The notes: a model not told the origin generated them from the letters alone. A DNA stretch of 19,120 nt from an uncultured Blautia sp. (GCA_934409175.1 CAKRVX010000031.1:1-19120); one strand, 5' to 3'; shown: positions 1 through 8,173, numbered from the stretch's first letter. Numbers and translations: made by a program.

Positions 1-210
1 AACGGACTGATCAAATTCCCGGGAGTTATTCTTTTTACCTCTCATGATCATCAGTTCGTACAGACAACAGCCAACCGTATCATGGAAATCCTTCCAAACG
101 GAACCATGATCGACAAGATCACCACTTATGATGAATATCTGGCAAGTGATGAGATGGCTAAAAAACGTCACGTATTCGAAATCAATGAAGAAGATGCTTC
201 CGACAACTAA
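1..210 (+). CDS. ABC-F family ATP-binding protein, C-terminal end (partial)
   Basis: Only the last 69 codons are in the window; the gene enters from the left edge in frame 1 and stops with TAA. The visible part contains the H-switch of an ABC ATPase (LFTSHDHQFVQ, His at residue 15 of the fragment) followed by a strand reading ILPNG and a short acidic tail (EINEEDASDN). This ending is typical of soluble ABC-F proteins of the YkpA/YbiT type, which have two ABC domains and no membrane part and act on the ribosome. The subfamily cannot be decided from the fragment. A strong terminator follows 17 bases after the stop. It is convergent with ybaK. Confidence 0.82.
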   Translation, partial: NGLIKFPGVILFTSHDHQFVQTTANRIMEILPNGTMIDKITTYDEYLASDEMAKKRHVFEINEEDASDN

Positions 211-227
211 AGAATGGTTAAAAAATT

Positions 228-254
228 CCCGCCTGTTTTTCTCAGGCGGGTTTT
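228..254. terminator. Bidirectional rho-independent terminator
   Basis: Perfect 8-bp stem cccgcctg/caggcggg (228-235 with 243-250) with a 7-base loop. A TTTT run follows on +, and six consecutive A (220-225) precede it, giving a U-run on -. It lies between the convergent ABC-F and ybaK genes and can end both transcripts. Confidence 0.9.
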
Positions 255-297
255 CTTATATAAATTATCTTTCTTTATAATGTAATTCTCTTTAATC

Positions 298-777
298 CTA
301 ATCCGCAGTAATCTCTGCAAGCTTTCCTCCTGTCACTTTCAGAAGATCTGCAAGAGATACTTTCAATGTGAGACCAATACGGCCTCCGCTGACATAGATT
401 TCTTCAAAATTCCCTGCTGAAGCGTCAAACACTACCGGATAAGGTTTTTTCATTCCAAGAGGACTGCAGCCGCCACGGACATATCCTGTAATCTTTGTAA
501 TATCTTTCACATGAATCATATCTACAGTTTTTTCTCCCACAGCTTTTGCTGCTGCTTTTCTGTCTACTTCCTTTTCTATGGGAACTACAAATACAAAGAA
601 GCCTCCACTTTTTCCTTCCATAACCAGAGTCTTAAATGACTGATCATAAGGTGCTCCAATCTTGTCTGCACTATGTAAGCCGTCTATAAATTCGTCACAT
701 TCGTAGGAAAATGCCTCATATTTTACTTTCTGTCTGTCCAGCATTCTCATTGCGTTTGTTTTTGCTTCTTTTGCCAT
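298..777 (-). CDS. ybaK: Cys-tRNA(Pro)/aminoacyl-tRNA deacylase, YbaK/EbsC family
   Basis: A 159-residue single-domain protein, the normal length for YbaK. The family hydrolyses mischarged aminoacyl-tRNA, mainly Cys-tRNA(Pro), in trans in the cytosol. Visible family motifs are VFK-like FKTLVM with Lys49 (the family's catalytic-site lysine), VVPIEKEVDRKA at about 66-77, TGYVRGGCSPLG at 97-108 (usual form GGxSPLG; Cys at the variable position), and VSGGRIGLTLKVSLADL at 129-145. The start is an ATG with AAAGGA upstream, at a slightly long spacing of 12. It lies 28 bases after the c-di-GMP gene with no terminator between, so it is probably the last gene of that transcript. The function call is by family; substrate choice (Cys versus other residues) is not proven by sequence. 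Confidence 0.93.
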   Translation of the reverse strand: MAKEAKTNAMRMLDRQKVKYEAFSYECDEFIDGLHSADKIGAPYDQSFKTLVMEGKSGGFFVFVVPIEKEVDRKAAAKAVGEKTVDMIHVKDITKITGYVRGGCSPLGMKKPYPVVFDASAGNFEEIYVSGGRIGLTLKVSLADLLKVTGGKLAEITAD

Positions 778-805
778 TGTTTTCGTCTGTCCTTTCTGTT
801 ATGTC

Positions 806-3800
806 TCAGCTTTTTCTTCCGGATTCTTCTGACAGTGCAGAATGAAATCTCTGCATATCATCCAGCAACCTGTGATAACCTTCCAGCGTAATGATCGTAC
901 CGGATTCCGTTGTCTTGGTTCCCACACAGCGAACATAAACCCATCCACGCGCAGAATGCCTCCACGAATATTCCACTTCAATCGTATCTCCTGTAGCAAT
1001 CATGGTTTCAACTGCATTATTTACATAGTGGACGTAATCTTCAGCAATCCGGTTGTACCACTGTTGATAGCACTGCGACGGTGTCATGGAATCGTCTGCC
1101 TCTATCAGCCTGCGCATATTATCATCCGCAAGCAGTACTGCCTTTCCGGTATCTTTATTAATCTTGATCTGCCACAATCCAATTCCCGATACAGACAAAA
1201 TATCATGATCCAGCTTTCTCTCCACAAATTTATGAAGAAGTGTCTGCATATCTTTTTTCGTTCGCCTGCATCCCAAAACCTCCTGTATCAGGTGAGAGGC
1301 TCTCTTTAACAGAGACATATCACTAAATCCATGATCAGCATCATCCACACTGACGATTCCGATAAGTTCATCCTCTTTCCAGATTCCACACAGCATACAG
1401 GTAGAAATGTCCTGCATCTGCAACCCATTCCAGAGCATTTCTTCTTTCTCTTTGTATTCTTCCATACTGTTGATACAGACTGTTTTTTTTCTGCACAACA
1501 GCTCCACCCATGGTTTCATCTGTTCAGAAGAAGTAAGTTCCAGATATCGTTTCTTATCCATGATTCCCTTATCATGATAAGCCATAACATCCTGCCAGAT
1601 ATCAAGCTGTTCATCATGAAGAAACAGACATACCCTGTTTGCCTGATAAAATTTTCCCACAAAATTCAGGATTTCCTTTATCAGATCCTGCTCCGACTGT
1701 TTCTGCACAGCCATTTCATACATGTCTATCGTCTGTTCCAGTGTATCTATCTCTCCGCTGAGTCTTTCTGTCAGCTGCCGGCTGTCTTCGTCCAGCGGCC
1801 AGGCAACCACCAGCTTCATATCCCTGTCATCACATTTTATGATTTTTTCTCTGACACCCATATACTCACCGAAAAATTCATAAAACATTCTTCCTGTGGA
1901 ATATTCTTCTTTGCCGGATGTTCTCATGGAACAATGGCTGCATTCTTTCGTCCTTCCAGTAAAAACCTGATAACATTTCGCTCCGAAATAATTATAAACC
2001 CCCGTAAACTTCTTAGCCGCTGAGTTCATAAAATAAACTTCCAGACTGTCCAGATCCACAAGATAAATAATTTCTTCCAGATGATCCAGAAGTTTGCGAT
2101 ATTCAAACTGTTCTGCAGTCAGTCCAGGAGAAAATTTATCATTTTTCCCGGCGTCCTTTTCATGGCTCCGACTAAGACGCTCGATGAGATGTACATATTC
2201 CTCGCTGGGCAGAAGACAGGTACTTTCAAATTCTCCTGCCGGCATAGGTCTGCCGAAAAGGAATCCCTGGATCAGTTCCGGAAACAGACTGTCCAGACAC
2301 CGCAGTTCTTCCTCATCTTCCACACCTTCACAGCAAACACGGATCTGGGCACTGTGGGTCAGTTCCAGCATATTACTCAACAACCGGTAATTATACGCGC
2401 TTTTCTGAATCTGACGTACAAAGCAGCGGTCAATCTTTACCTCATCGATTTCCAGTCCTTTCAGATAGCTCAAAGATGAATAACCTGTGCCAAAATCATC
2501 TATGGAAATATGCATTCCTTTGTTTCTCCAGCTGTAGAAAATATCATTAAAATAATTATAATTCTGAAGCTGCATACTTTCTGTCACTTCAATGGTGATC
2601 AGATTACCTGGAAGTTCTGCTTCTTTTGCAGCCGCTATCAGATCTTCCACTATAGTCCGTTCCTGAAGCTGGATATAAGAAACATTTATGCTGATATTAA
2701 AATCACTTTTGATTTTGCGCCATTTTGCACACTGCTCAAAGGCCTGCTTCATTATCCATTTTCCTACAGGAACGATCAGACCGCTCTGCTCCAGGACAGG
2801 AATAAATACAACAGGAGACATAAATCCAAATTTCTTTGAATGATAACGCAAAAGTGCTTCTGCGCCGTGAAGCTCATATTCATTAGAAGTAACCTGCGGC
2901 TGATAATACAATTCAAATCCTTCGAATCCATTGCGGATACTTTCTTTCATTTCCTGGCGAAGTTCGATCCTCGAAAGAGTTTTATTATAATCTTCGGAAG
3001 AAAAATATTCCATCCTGTTTTTTCCATTTTCCTTCGCTCTGGTCATGGCGTTGTCTGCATAGCTGACCAGAACATTGATATCTGTCTCTTTTTCAAAAGG
3101 ATAACTCACTGCACCAGCAGAAAATGTACACAAAAAATCTGTTTTATCCTGAATCAGGTCAAAAAACTTTTCTGTTTCCTTTTTGCTTCGTCCCATCAGG
3201 TCTACAGCAAAATGATCTCCATCCAGTCTGTATATGGTTTCATCATCGCTCTTTATGCCATCCAGTATCTCGGCGATCTGTTTCAGAACATTGTTTCCAT
3301 AGGAACGTCCCATTCGCTGATTTACGTCACGAAACCCATCGATTCCCAGAACTATCAGATGCCCTCGTTTTCCTCTGGCAATATTCTTTCCCATATCATC
3401 CAGCATTTTATTATAATTACGAAGGCCGGTAAGCATATCAATTTTCTCTGCAAGCACTCTTCTTGACAGACACCCCATCAGCATAAAAGGCTGATGACTG
3501 TCATTGCGGATTGCCTTTCCCCTGCTATTGATCCAGCACTTTTTTCCAAACTGGTCCACATAGCGGAAATCCACATCCACCATACCCTCATTACCTTCCG
3601 CTACATTTCCAAGAATTCTCACCAATCGTTCTTTATCTCTGCTATATATCATTTTTTCCAGAGTTTCCAGACGGTATGTATAAATATCATCCCGCCTTTT
3701 CTCATAATCCCCATTGATCTCTCTTGCAAAATGCACCACATTTTCTTTAATATCCCACACAAAGAAATGGTCATTTGTAGATTCATTAAGAAATGAAAGC

Positions 3801-3847
3801 ATTTTATAATAATCTTCCACAAACTTTCTGTCATCTGCGTATGCCAT
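806..3847 (-). CDS. GGDEF/EAL c-di-GMP phosphodiesterase with PAS and GAF-like domains; GGDEF site degenerate
   Basis: A 1013-residue protein without a transmembrane segment. Order: PAS-like sensor (about 20-130), GGDEF domain (about 131-285), EAL domain (about 292-545), PAS-like domain with a cysteine cluster (about 580-690; C625, C636, C639), GAF-like domain (about 715-860), and a C-terminal PAS-like domain (about 885-1000). The GGDEF loop reads RLDGDHF (207-213), so the first Gly and the Glu are replaced and cyclase activity is unlikely. The EAL domain keeps its catalytic set: EAL 330-332, N388, E423, DDFGTG 450-455, K471, EGVE 507-510 and QGFLFG at 527. It should therefore hydrolyse c-di-GMP, perhaps with the GGDEF part as a GTP sensor. 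It sits 59 bases after the TMEM198-like gene and 28 before ybaK. The ATG at 3847 has no SD at normal spacing; an AAGGAGG lies about 42 bases upstream. Confidence 0.9.
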   Translation of the reverse strand: MAYADDRKFVEDYYKMLSFLNESTNDHFFVWDIKENVVHFAREINGDYEKRRDDIYTYRLETLEKMIYSRDKERLVRILGNVAEGNEGMVDVDFRYVDQFGKKCWINSRGKAIRNDSHQPFMLMGCLSRRVLAEKIDMLTGLRNYNKMLDDMGKNIARGKRGHLIVLGIDGFRDVNQRMGRSYGNNVLKQIAEILDGIKSDDETIYRLDGDHFAVDLMGRSKKETEKFFDLIQDKTDFLCTFSAGAVSYPFEKETDINVLVSYADNAMTRAKENGKNRMEYFSSEDYNKTLSRIELRQEMKESIRNGFEGFELYYQPQVTSNEYELHGAEALLRYHSKKFGFMSPVVFIPVLEQSGLIVPVGKWIMKQAFEQCAKWRKIKSDFNISINVSYIQLQERTIVEDLIAAAKEAELPGNLITIEVTESMQLQNYNYFNDIFYSWRNKGMHISIDDFGTGYSSLSYLKGLEIDEVKIDRCFVRQIQKSAYNYRLLSNMLELTHSAQIRVCCEGVEDEEELRCLDSLFPELIQGFLFGRPMPAGEFESTCLLPSEEYVHLIERLSRSHEKDAGKNDKFSPGLTAEQFEYRKLLDHLEEIIYLVDLDSLEVYFMNSAAKKFTGVYNYFGAKCYQVFTGRTKECSHCSMRTSGKEEYSTGRMFYEFFGEYMGVREKIIKCDDRDMKLVVAWPLDEDSRQLTERLSGEIDTLEQTIDMYEMAVQKQSEQDLIKEILNFVGKFYQANRVCLFLHDEQLDIWQDVMAYHDKGIMDKKRYLELTSSEQMKPWVELLCRKKTVCINSMEEYKEKEEMLWNGLQMQDISTCMLCGIWKEDELIGIVSVDDADHGFSDMSLLKRASHLIQEVLGCRRTKKDMQTLLHKFVERKLDHDILSVSGIGLWQIKINKDTGKAVLLADDNMRRLIEADDSMTPSQCYQQWYNRIAEDYVHYVNNAVETMIATGDTIEVEYSWRHSARGWVYVRCVGTKTTESGTIITLEGYHRLLDDMQRFHSALSEESGRKS

Positions 3848-3906
3848 GTTTTACTACGTACGGAGCATGGAATTTATATGTACTCCGCTTCCTCCTTCTT
3901 AAAAGC

Positions 3907-4581
3907 TTATACTTCTTTTTCGTCCTCCGCTTTTCTTTCTATACGCTTCTCTTCTTCCTCTTCTTCTCCCTCTTCCTCTGTATGAGGTTTGTTAATGGCA
4001 AACTGAATCAGCATTCCCAGAAGGGCAAATCCTGCACTCAGGCCGAATCCATATGGAATATCTGCCAGATTACCGATGTTTGCGAGAGAAATACCTGCCA
4101 TTATACCTCCGCACAGACTGGTAGCCACGATCAGAACCTCACGGCAATATTTCACTGCCAGAGAACCAAGGGCAATCCCAATCAATATGCAGGCAAAAAA
4201 TACTGCTGAACTGGTAGGATGAATAAAATAAATACTTAAAGTCCATCCGATACCTGCGGCCAGAATAAATACACCTGCTTTATAAACCAAAAATGCAATA
4301 ACTGCAAATATGATTCCTGTTACAAAAACTGCGATCAAATATGTAGATTTTTCCTCTATTCCCATAGAATGAGCAGAAATAAAAGCCAGAGATGCACCTA
4401 CAAAAAATCCACCCAGCATCATCCAGAACCGCAGAAGTCTGTACCCGAGAATACAGTTAAGGATTCCAAAGATCAGAATCACACCAAAGATCACATTCAT
4501 AAACTGGCTGACTATATCTGAGTTTATAACTCCAGCCGCAATATCTGTCATACTGCCCAGCACTTCTGTAATATTGCCCAT
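3907..4581 (-). CDS. TMEM198/TM7SF3-like (DUF4203-type) seven-helix membrane protein
   Basis: 224 residues with seven predicted membrane helices at about 27-46, 53-70, 80-99, 102-120, 125-144, 150-168 and 177-196. They are rich in Gly, and a conserved-looking GYRLLRFWMMLGGFFVG stretch (46-62) matches the TM7S3/TM198-like domain. The C-terminal tail (about 201-224) is almost entirely Glu, Lys and Arg and would face the cytosol. Function in bacteria is not established. An AGAGAGG site precedes the ATG. It lies between the transglutaminase-like gene (60 bases upstream) and the c-di-GMP gene (59 bases downstream), all on the same strand. The family call is from helix pattern and the second-helix motif, so moderately sure. 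Confidence 0.75.
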   Translation of the reverse strand: MGNITEVLGSMTDIAAGVINSDIVSQFMNVIFGVILIFGILNCILGYRLLRFWMMLGGFFVGASLAFISAHSMGIEEKSTYLIAVFVTGIIFAVIAFLVYKAGVFILAAGIGWTLSIYFIHPTSSAVFFACILIGIALGSLAVKYCREVLIVATSLCGGIMAGISLANIGNLADIPYGFGLSAGFALLGMLIQFAINKPHTEEEGEEEEEEKRIERKAEDEKEV

Positions 4582-4613
4582 AATAAGCCTCTCTTTCCCA
4601 TTGTTATATTAAT

Positions 4614-4641
4614 CTTATATGCTTTTCACTGTAAAATACAA
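4614..4641 (-). promoter_or_regulatory. Possible promoter of the TMEM198-like gene
   Basis: On the - strand, TTGTAT (4636-4641) and TATAAG (4614-4619) are separated by 16 bases, directly after the stop of the transglutaminase-like gene. It would give a leader of about 27 bases. Read-through from upstream is also possible because no terminator lies in the 60-base gap. Confidence 0.4.
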
Positions 4642-5904
4642 TCAGAACATATAATACATGGTGTACATATTGTCCAGAACTCCATAATGATATGATATTT
4701 CATTCATTCCATGAACACTCATATAATATCTTGCCACATCCTGTATTCCACTGTTTTCAATCAGATCCTCATATGCTGCATCATACGCCTCCTGGCTGCT
4801 GAACTTGAACCTTACCACTGCAGCGTTATTATCTATTCTCAGCCTGCACAGATCCATCACCTGGTTTCTGTCATAACTGTCAAAGCATGCACCATTCATT
4901 ACATAGAAATTCTTATCTGTAGCTGTACATGAAGGTACCGGAAATTCTGTTGACGCAGTATAATTTGTCTCATATTCTTTCGGAAAAGGGCACAAATAAT
5001 CATAGATTGTAGTTTTATGCTCCACAAGATCCACAGCATCTCCCTCCAGAAAATCCGGCTGATCTCCGTTTGTTGCATCTACATAATAGTACTCTCCATC
5101 GAGACGTACAAGGTTCCATGCGTGTCCCTGTGTGCTGTTCTTTGCATCACCTTCAACATAAATACAATAAACGCCAAGTCTTTCCAGAAGATATTGTACA
5201 GCTCCTGCATATCCTGCACATACTGCCTGTTTTTTCCAGAATGTTCCTGCTATGCTCTGATCATCCTGTGATACTACATAATCCGTATGATCAATAATAT
5301 ACGTATATACAGTCATTACTTTCTGATAATCATCTGCACCCTCTGGAATCTCGCTGAGTACCTCCTGGTACGCATCCTCCATTGCCCGGGTAATCTGCTG
5401 CCTTTCCTCTTCCGAGTAAGTGTATCCAGGAGAAAACTGACAGTAATCTTTGCCTGCATAAGTTGTTTTATATACTTTCTCCCGATTATGTACCCAGAAT
5501 ATTTCCGGATGATCTTTCAGTACCGCATGATAAATCCTGTCTGTTTCTTCATCACCGGAAACCGAAAGATAAAATTTTTCTTCAAACCCACGTATTCCTT
5601 CCAGAAGTTCTCTGTATGCTTTTTTTTCGTTGTCATCCAGCAGGCTGAAATAGTATTCCAGATGTCCCTCATCCGTCTCTGCAGTCTGCTGTTTTCGCAG
5701 ATTCTTCACTTCTTTCGGCTCACCTGAAACTGCTTCCTGAAACTTTTGCATCACAGATTCCTGATCTGTAGTATTCTCAGTTGTCGTGCGCTGTACATCA
5801 GAAGCAAACTTTCCCGTCAGATGATTCTGTACATAAATGCTTCCTGATATGACAAGCAGCAATAAAACCAAGATCCTCAATACAGGGAATCGTCTTCTCT
5901 TCAT
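4642..5904 (-). CDS. Membrane-anchored or secreted transglutaminase-like domain protein
   Basis: 420 residues from the chosen ATG at 5904, which has AAGGAG seven bases upstream. The open frame begins six codons earlier, but that ATG has no SD. The N-terminus is MKRRRF followed by a hydrophobic segment (about 8-24), so the protein is anchored or exported. The transglutaminase-like core has the Cys-His-Asp triad: C229 in QAVCAGYA, H261 in QGHAWNLV and D276 in YYVDATNGD. Such domains in gut Firmicutes are papain-like hydrolases or crosslinkers of unknown substrate, usually acting on envelope proteins. A long Glu/Gln-rich N-terminal region (about 35-110) precedes the core, and a C-terminal region rich in Tyr/Met follows. 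It has its own promoter and is first of a run leading to ybaK. Confidence 0.88.
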   Translation of the reverse strand: MKRRRFPVLRILVLLLLVISGSIYVQNHLTGKFASDVQRTTTENTTDQESVMQKFQEAVSGEPKEVKNLRKQQTAETDEGHLEYYFSLLDDNEKKAYRELLEGIRGFEEKFYLSVSGDEETDRIYHAVLKDHPEIFWVHNREKVYKTTYAGKDYCQFSPGYTYSEEERQQITRAMEDAYQEVLSEIPEGADDYQKVMTVYTYIIDHTDYVVSQDDQSIAGTFWKKQAVCAGYAGAVQYLLERLGVYCIYVEGDAKNSTQGHAWNLVRLDGEYYYVDATNGDQPDFLEGDAVDLVEHKTTIYDYLCPFPKEYETNYTASTEFPVPSCTATDKNFYVMNGACFDSYDRNQVMDLCRLRIDNNAAVVRFKFSSQEAYDAAYEDLIENSGIQDVARYYMSVHGMNEISYHYGVLDNMYTMYYMF

Positions 5905-5911
5905 CAGGTAA

Positions 5912-5917
5912 CTCCTT
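5912..5917 (-). promoter_or_regulatory. Shine-Dalgarno deciding the transglutaminase-like start
   Basis: AAGGAG on the - strand, seven bases before the ATG at 5904. The earlier in-frame ATG at 5922 has only an A-rich upstream sequence, so the shorter protein is preferred. Confidence 0.8.
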
Positions 5918-5949
5918 TTCATCTACTTTTGTTTTCTCTGCTGTGTAAC

Positions 5950-5979
5950 ATTATATCCCAAACCCGCATGTATTGTAAA
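5950..5979 (-). promoter_or_regulatory. SigA-type promoter of the transglutaminase-like gene
   Basis: TTTACA (5974-5979) and a consensus TATAAT (5950-5955) are separated by 18 bases on the - strand. The start of transcription would fall near 5943, giving a leader of about 39 bases that contains the SD. Confidence 0.7.
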
Positions 5980-6025
5980 CACAAAGCATAGAACTTTCAA
6001 ACATTTTCAAAACTTCGTAATAACA

Positions 6026-6069
6026 AAAATCAGAATAGTCACATCATTACGTGAATCTGTTCTGATTTT
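6026..6069. terminator. Second hairpin downstream of the NlpC/P60 gene, terminator-like
   Basis: A perfect 10-bp outer stem (aaaatcagaa 6026-6035 with ttctgatttt 6060-6069) encloses an inner tcac/gtga stem (6039-6042 with 6051-6054) with an 8-base loop. On - the outer stem runs into five T then GTTATT. It may be a backup terminator isolating the next promoter, or a structured RNA 3' end. Confidence 0.5.
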
Positions 6070-6189
6070 CAATTTAATCCATATCAAAAAGCTGACGCTG
6101 TTTTAATGTAACAGAAGATATTGTCGAATTTTCTTCTATCTTTCCATATAAAGAAACCCTACTTGTTACTTTTACATATAATTAAACAG

Positions 6190-6219
6190 AGGGAGGTGAA
6201 AAGAAATTCTCACCTCCCT
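6190..6219 (-). terminator. Rho-independent terminator of the NlpC/P60 gene
   Basis: A 10-bp stem built on gggaggtga/tcacctccc (6191-6199 with 6210-6218, plus one A-T pair) with a 10-base loop, 12 bases after the stop codon. The T-run on - is modest (TCTGTTTAATT). Confidence 0.75.
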
Positions 6220-6230
6220 TTAAATACTTT

Positions 6231-8114
6231 TTATTCTGGTTTAAATACAGTTACATTGCCTTTGGAAAGATCAATTTTCCCTGAAGAATCAGAGCTGATC
6301 TTACTACTCTTATCTTCAGAACTGTTCTTGGAAGAAATCAGACTGTTAGCTGAAGAACCATCTGTCAATGTATTACTCTTTATCGCATTCTGAAGCGTGT
6401 TGCTTACGGCAATATTACTTGTAAAAATATCATTGCCGGAAGTAATTGCCTGACTGCTGTTCTGCATTTCCTGCTGCTGTTCTTCTGTCGGATAGAAAGA
6501 TGGCTGACGGATGTATCTGAAGCTTGCACTGTATGCCTCTCCCACAGTAACCCCATTCTTACCTGAAGAACAATGTACTGCGATCCAGTCACCTGCATCA
6601 GTCTTTCCGCAGAGGATACCTACATGATTATCGCTGCCTGCCTCCGGACCTTTCTGAAATACCAGATCACCAGGCTGTGCATCTGCCTCGCTGACCACGT
6701 TTGCCTTTTCCCACTGGTCTGAAGTTCCGTCTCCTACGATATCCTCCATTCCCTGATCCTGATAACCATTGATCACTGCCCATGTTACAAATCCGCTGCA
6801 GTCAAGTCCATATGCGCGAAGAGTACCTGTGCTTTTGCTTCCTTCTGCGGAAACCTTTTCTGCTGTTCCCCAGCTCGGATCCACACCGAGGGCTGTAGAT
6901 TTACCGCCCCAGAAATATCCTACTTTACCAACCAGAGAATATGCTGCGGAAATAACATTTACTCTCTCTTCGGAAACATCATCACCTACGCTCTCACGCA
7001 CAAATCCCTTGGAAGCAGTTACTACTGCACAGAGAAGTTCGCAGTCTGTCTCAACATATTTCTTCAGTACCTTACGATCTTTCTTTGCAATCTTATTCTT
7101 CTTAATATAATAATTAATCTTACGATTTCCATAGGTAACATGTGTAATGTTCTGTTTATCTCTGACAACAGGATTCATCTCCGCGAAAATCTTCGCCAGA
7201 TCTTTCTTGCAGGAAGAATCCAGCTTGTACTCTGTCTGTCCTGCTTTATTCTGCTGGTAAATATATACTGCCAGAATATCCTGCCAGTTTCTCACCAGAA
7301 GGCTGTCCGCAGAAGTTGTTGTCTTGCTGTTATCTGTATCACTTACATCTGTAAGTTTGTTTTTCTCTTTATATTCTTTCTCGATTTCATCCATTACAGA
7401 CGCAAAATCATCTGAAAATTCAAGATTATAATTCTTTTTCAGACTGTCCAGATAGAAATCTTTTCCTGCATGGATATTAGAAGCATAATATACCGGCGTA
7501 CCCGTCTGCGCTGTTGTTGCAGATGCATTATCAGGAAACTTGTTATTATTATCCGGTTCCTGCTGCTTCTGAGCTTCCAGTTTCGCAATTGTCTCTTCCA
7601 TCTCTGTCAGAAGACTGTAGTTGGAAACCTGCGTTTTCTCCTCATCTGTCAGTGCTTCATATGCTGCACGAATACTCTGTACAGTAGATTTCTTTTCCAG
7701 AGTGATCGTCTGGCTGTAAAGTGTATTAATCCTGTCGATCACTTCCTGAACACTCTGTGGAATCAACACACCAGGAGTCGGAGTGGGGGTTGCTGGTATC
7801 GGAGTTGGAGTTACTGGTTCCGGCGTCGGGGTCGGAGTATTCGGTTCCGGTGTCGGAGTCGGAGTATCCGGTTCTGGTGTTGGGCTCGGGGTATCTGGTT
7901 CCGGTGTCGGAGTCGGAGTATCTGGTTCCGGTGTTGGAGTATCCGGTTCCTGATCTCCTCCATCTGTGAATTCGTCTCCCGAAGAACCAAACTCATCCGA
8001 ACTGAGTACGGAAACTTCCGCATCAGCAGCTGCAAGAACAGACGCAGGTCCTGACAATACCATACCAGACATTAATGTCACACATAAAAATTTGGTAAGA
8101 TACTTATTCTTCAT
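6231..8114 (-). CDS. Secreted NlpC/P60 family cell-wall hydrolase with TPTPEP repeat linker
   Basis: 627 residues from the ATG at 8114, which gives a clear signal peptide (KNKYLTKF, hydrophobic stretch, cleavage near VLAAA). The open frame extends 25 codons further only by a TTG, which would lie close to the transcription start. After an acidic segment comes a Pro/Thr linker of nine-residue units (residues 56-114), then a helical region, a long middle region without a recognised domain, and an NlpC/P60 domain at about 385-540. The domain has C439 in GLDCSGFVTW, H497 in DNHVGI and H514 in AVHCSS, the expected Cys-His-His triad. The family cleaves peptide bonds in peptidoglycan stems outside the cell. 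The last 90 residues are Ser/Asn/Lys-rich and low complexity. It is a single-gene unit with its own promoter and terminator. The SD AAGGGAG is 12 bases from the ATG, slightly far. Confidence 0.9.
   Translation of the reverse strand: MKNKYLTKFLCVTLMSGMVLSGPASVLAAADAEVSVLSSDEFGSSGDEFTDGGDQEPDTPTPEPDTPTPTPEPDTPSPTPEPDTPTPTPEPNTPTPTPEPVTPTPIPATPTPTPGVLIPQSVQEVIDRINTLYSQTITLEKKSTVQSIRAAYEALTDEEKTQVSNYSLLTEMEETIAKLEAQKQQEPDNNNKFPDNASATTAQTGTPVYYASNIHAGKDFYLDSLKKNYNLEFSDDFASVMDEIEKEYKEKNKLTDVSDTDNSKTTTSADSLLVRNWQDILAVYIYQQNKAGQTEYKLDSSCKKDLAKIFAEMNPVVRDKQNITHVTYGNRKINYYIKKNKIAKKDRKVLKKYVETDCELLCAVVTASKGFVRESVGDDVSEERVNVISAAYSLVGKVGYFWGGKSTALGVDPSWGTAEKVSAEGSKSTGTLRAYGLDCSGFVTWAVINGYQDQGMEDIVGDGTSDQWEKANVVSEADAQPGDLVFQKGPEAGSDNHVGILCGKTDAGDWIAVHCSSGKNGVTVGEAYSASFRYIRQPSFYPTEEQQQEMQNSSQAITSGNDIFTSNIAVSNTLQNAIKSNTLTDGSSANSLISSKNSSEDKSSKISSDSSGKIDLSKGNVTVFKPE
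7773..7949 (-). repeat. 27-bp tandem repeat encoding EPDTPTPTP units
   Basis: Inside the NlpC/P60 gene: one short 21-base unit (EPDTPTP), then five 27-base units (EPDTPTPTP and variants with S, N, V, I) and a degenerate end (ATPTPTP). The units differ mostly at third codon positions. The encoded segment is a likely extended wall-spanning linker. Confidence 0.9.
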
Positions 8115-8143
8115 ATATAAAAAATGCTCCCTTCTTTCAGTGA

Positions 8144-8173
8144 CATGTCTTTCTCCCCTGTATGTAAGACATG
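8144..8173 (-). other. Inverted repeat in the 5' UTR of the NlpC/P60 gene
   Basis: catgtctt (8144-8151) and aagacatg (8166-8173) form a perfect 8-bp stem with a 14-base loop, between the promoter and the start codon. There is no T-run, so it is not a terminator. It could stabilise the mRNA or be a protein-binding site. Confidence 0.5.

Larger units (their letters stand above)
5905..6230. other. Intergenic region between NlpC/P60 and transglutaminase-like genes
   Basis: No gene was found here. It holds, reading the - strand from right to left: the terminator of the NlpC/P60 gene (6190-6219), a second, larger hairpin (6026-6069), a promoter (5950-5979) and the SD (5912-5917). About 80 AT-rich bases between the two hairpins show no further structure that I can support. 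Confidence 0.6.

Noticed and set aside
842..3796. Series of + strand open frames opposite the c-di-GMP gene
   Set aside because: They are shadows of a clearly coding - strand gene and resemble no protein family.
7773..7949. Regular repeats considered as a CRISPR array
   Set aside because: Units are directly adjacent without spacers and stay in frame with a coding sequence.
7470..8054. Long + strand open frames opposite the NlpC/P60 gene (Arg/Ser/Trp-rich)
   Set aside because: They are the antisense of the Pro/Thr repeat and neighbouring codons; no SD, no family resemblance, low-complexity composition.
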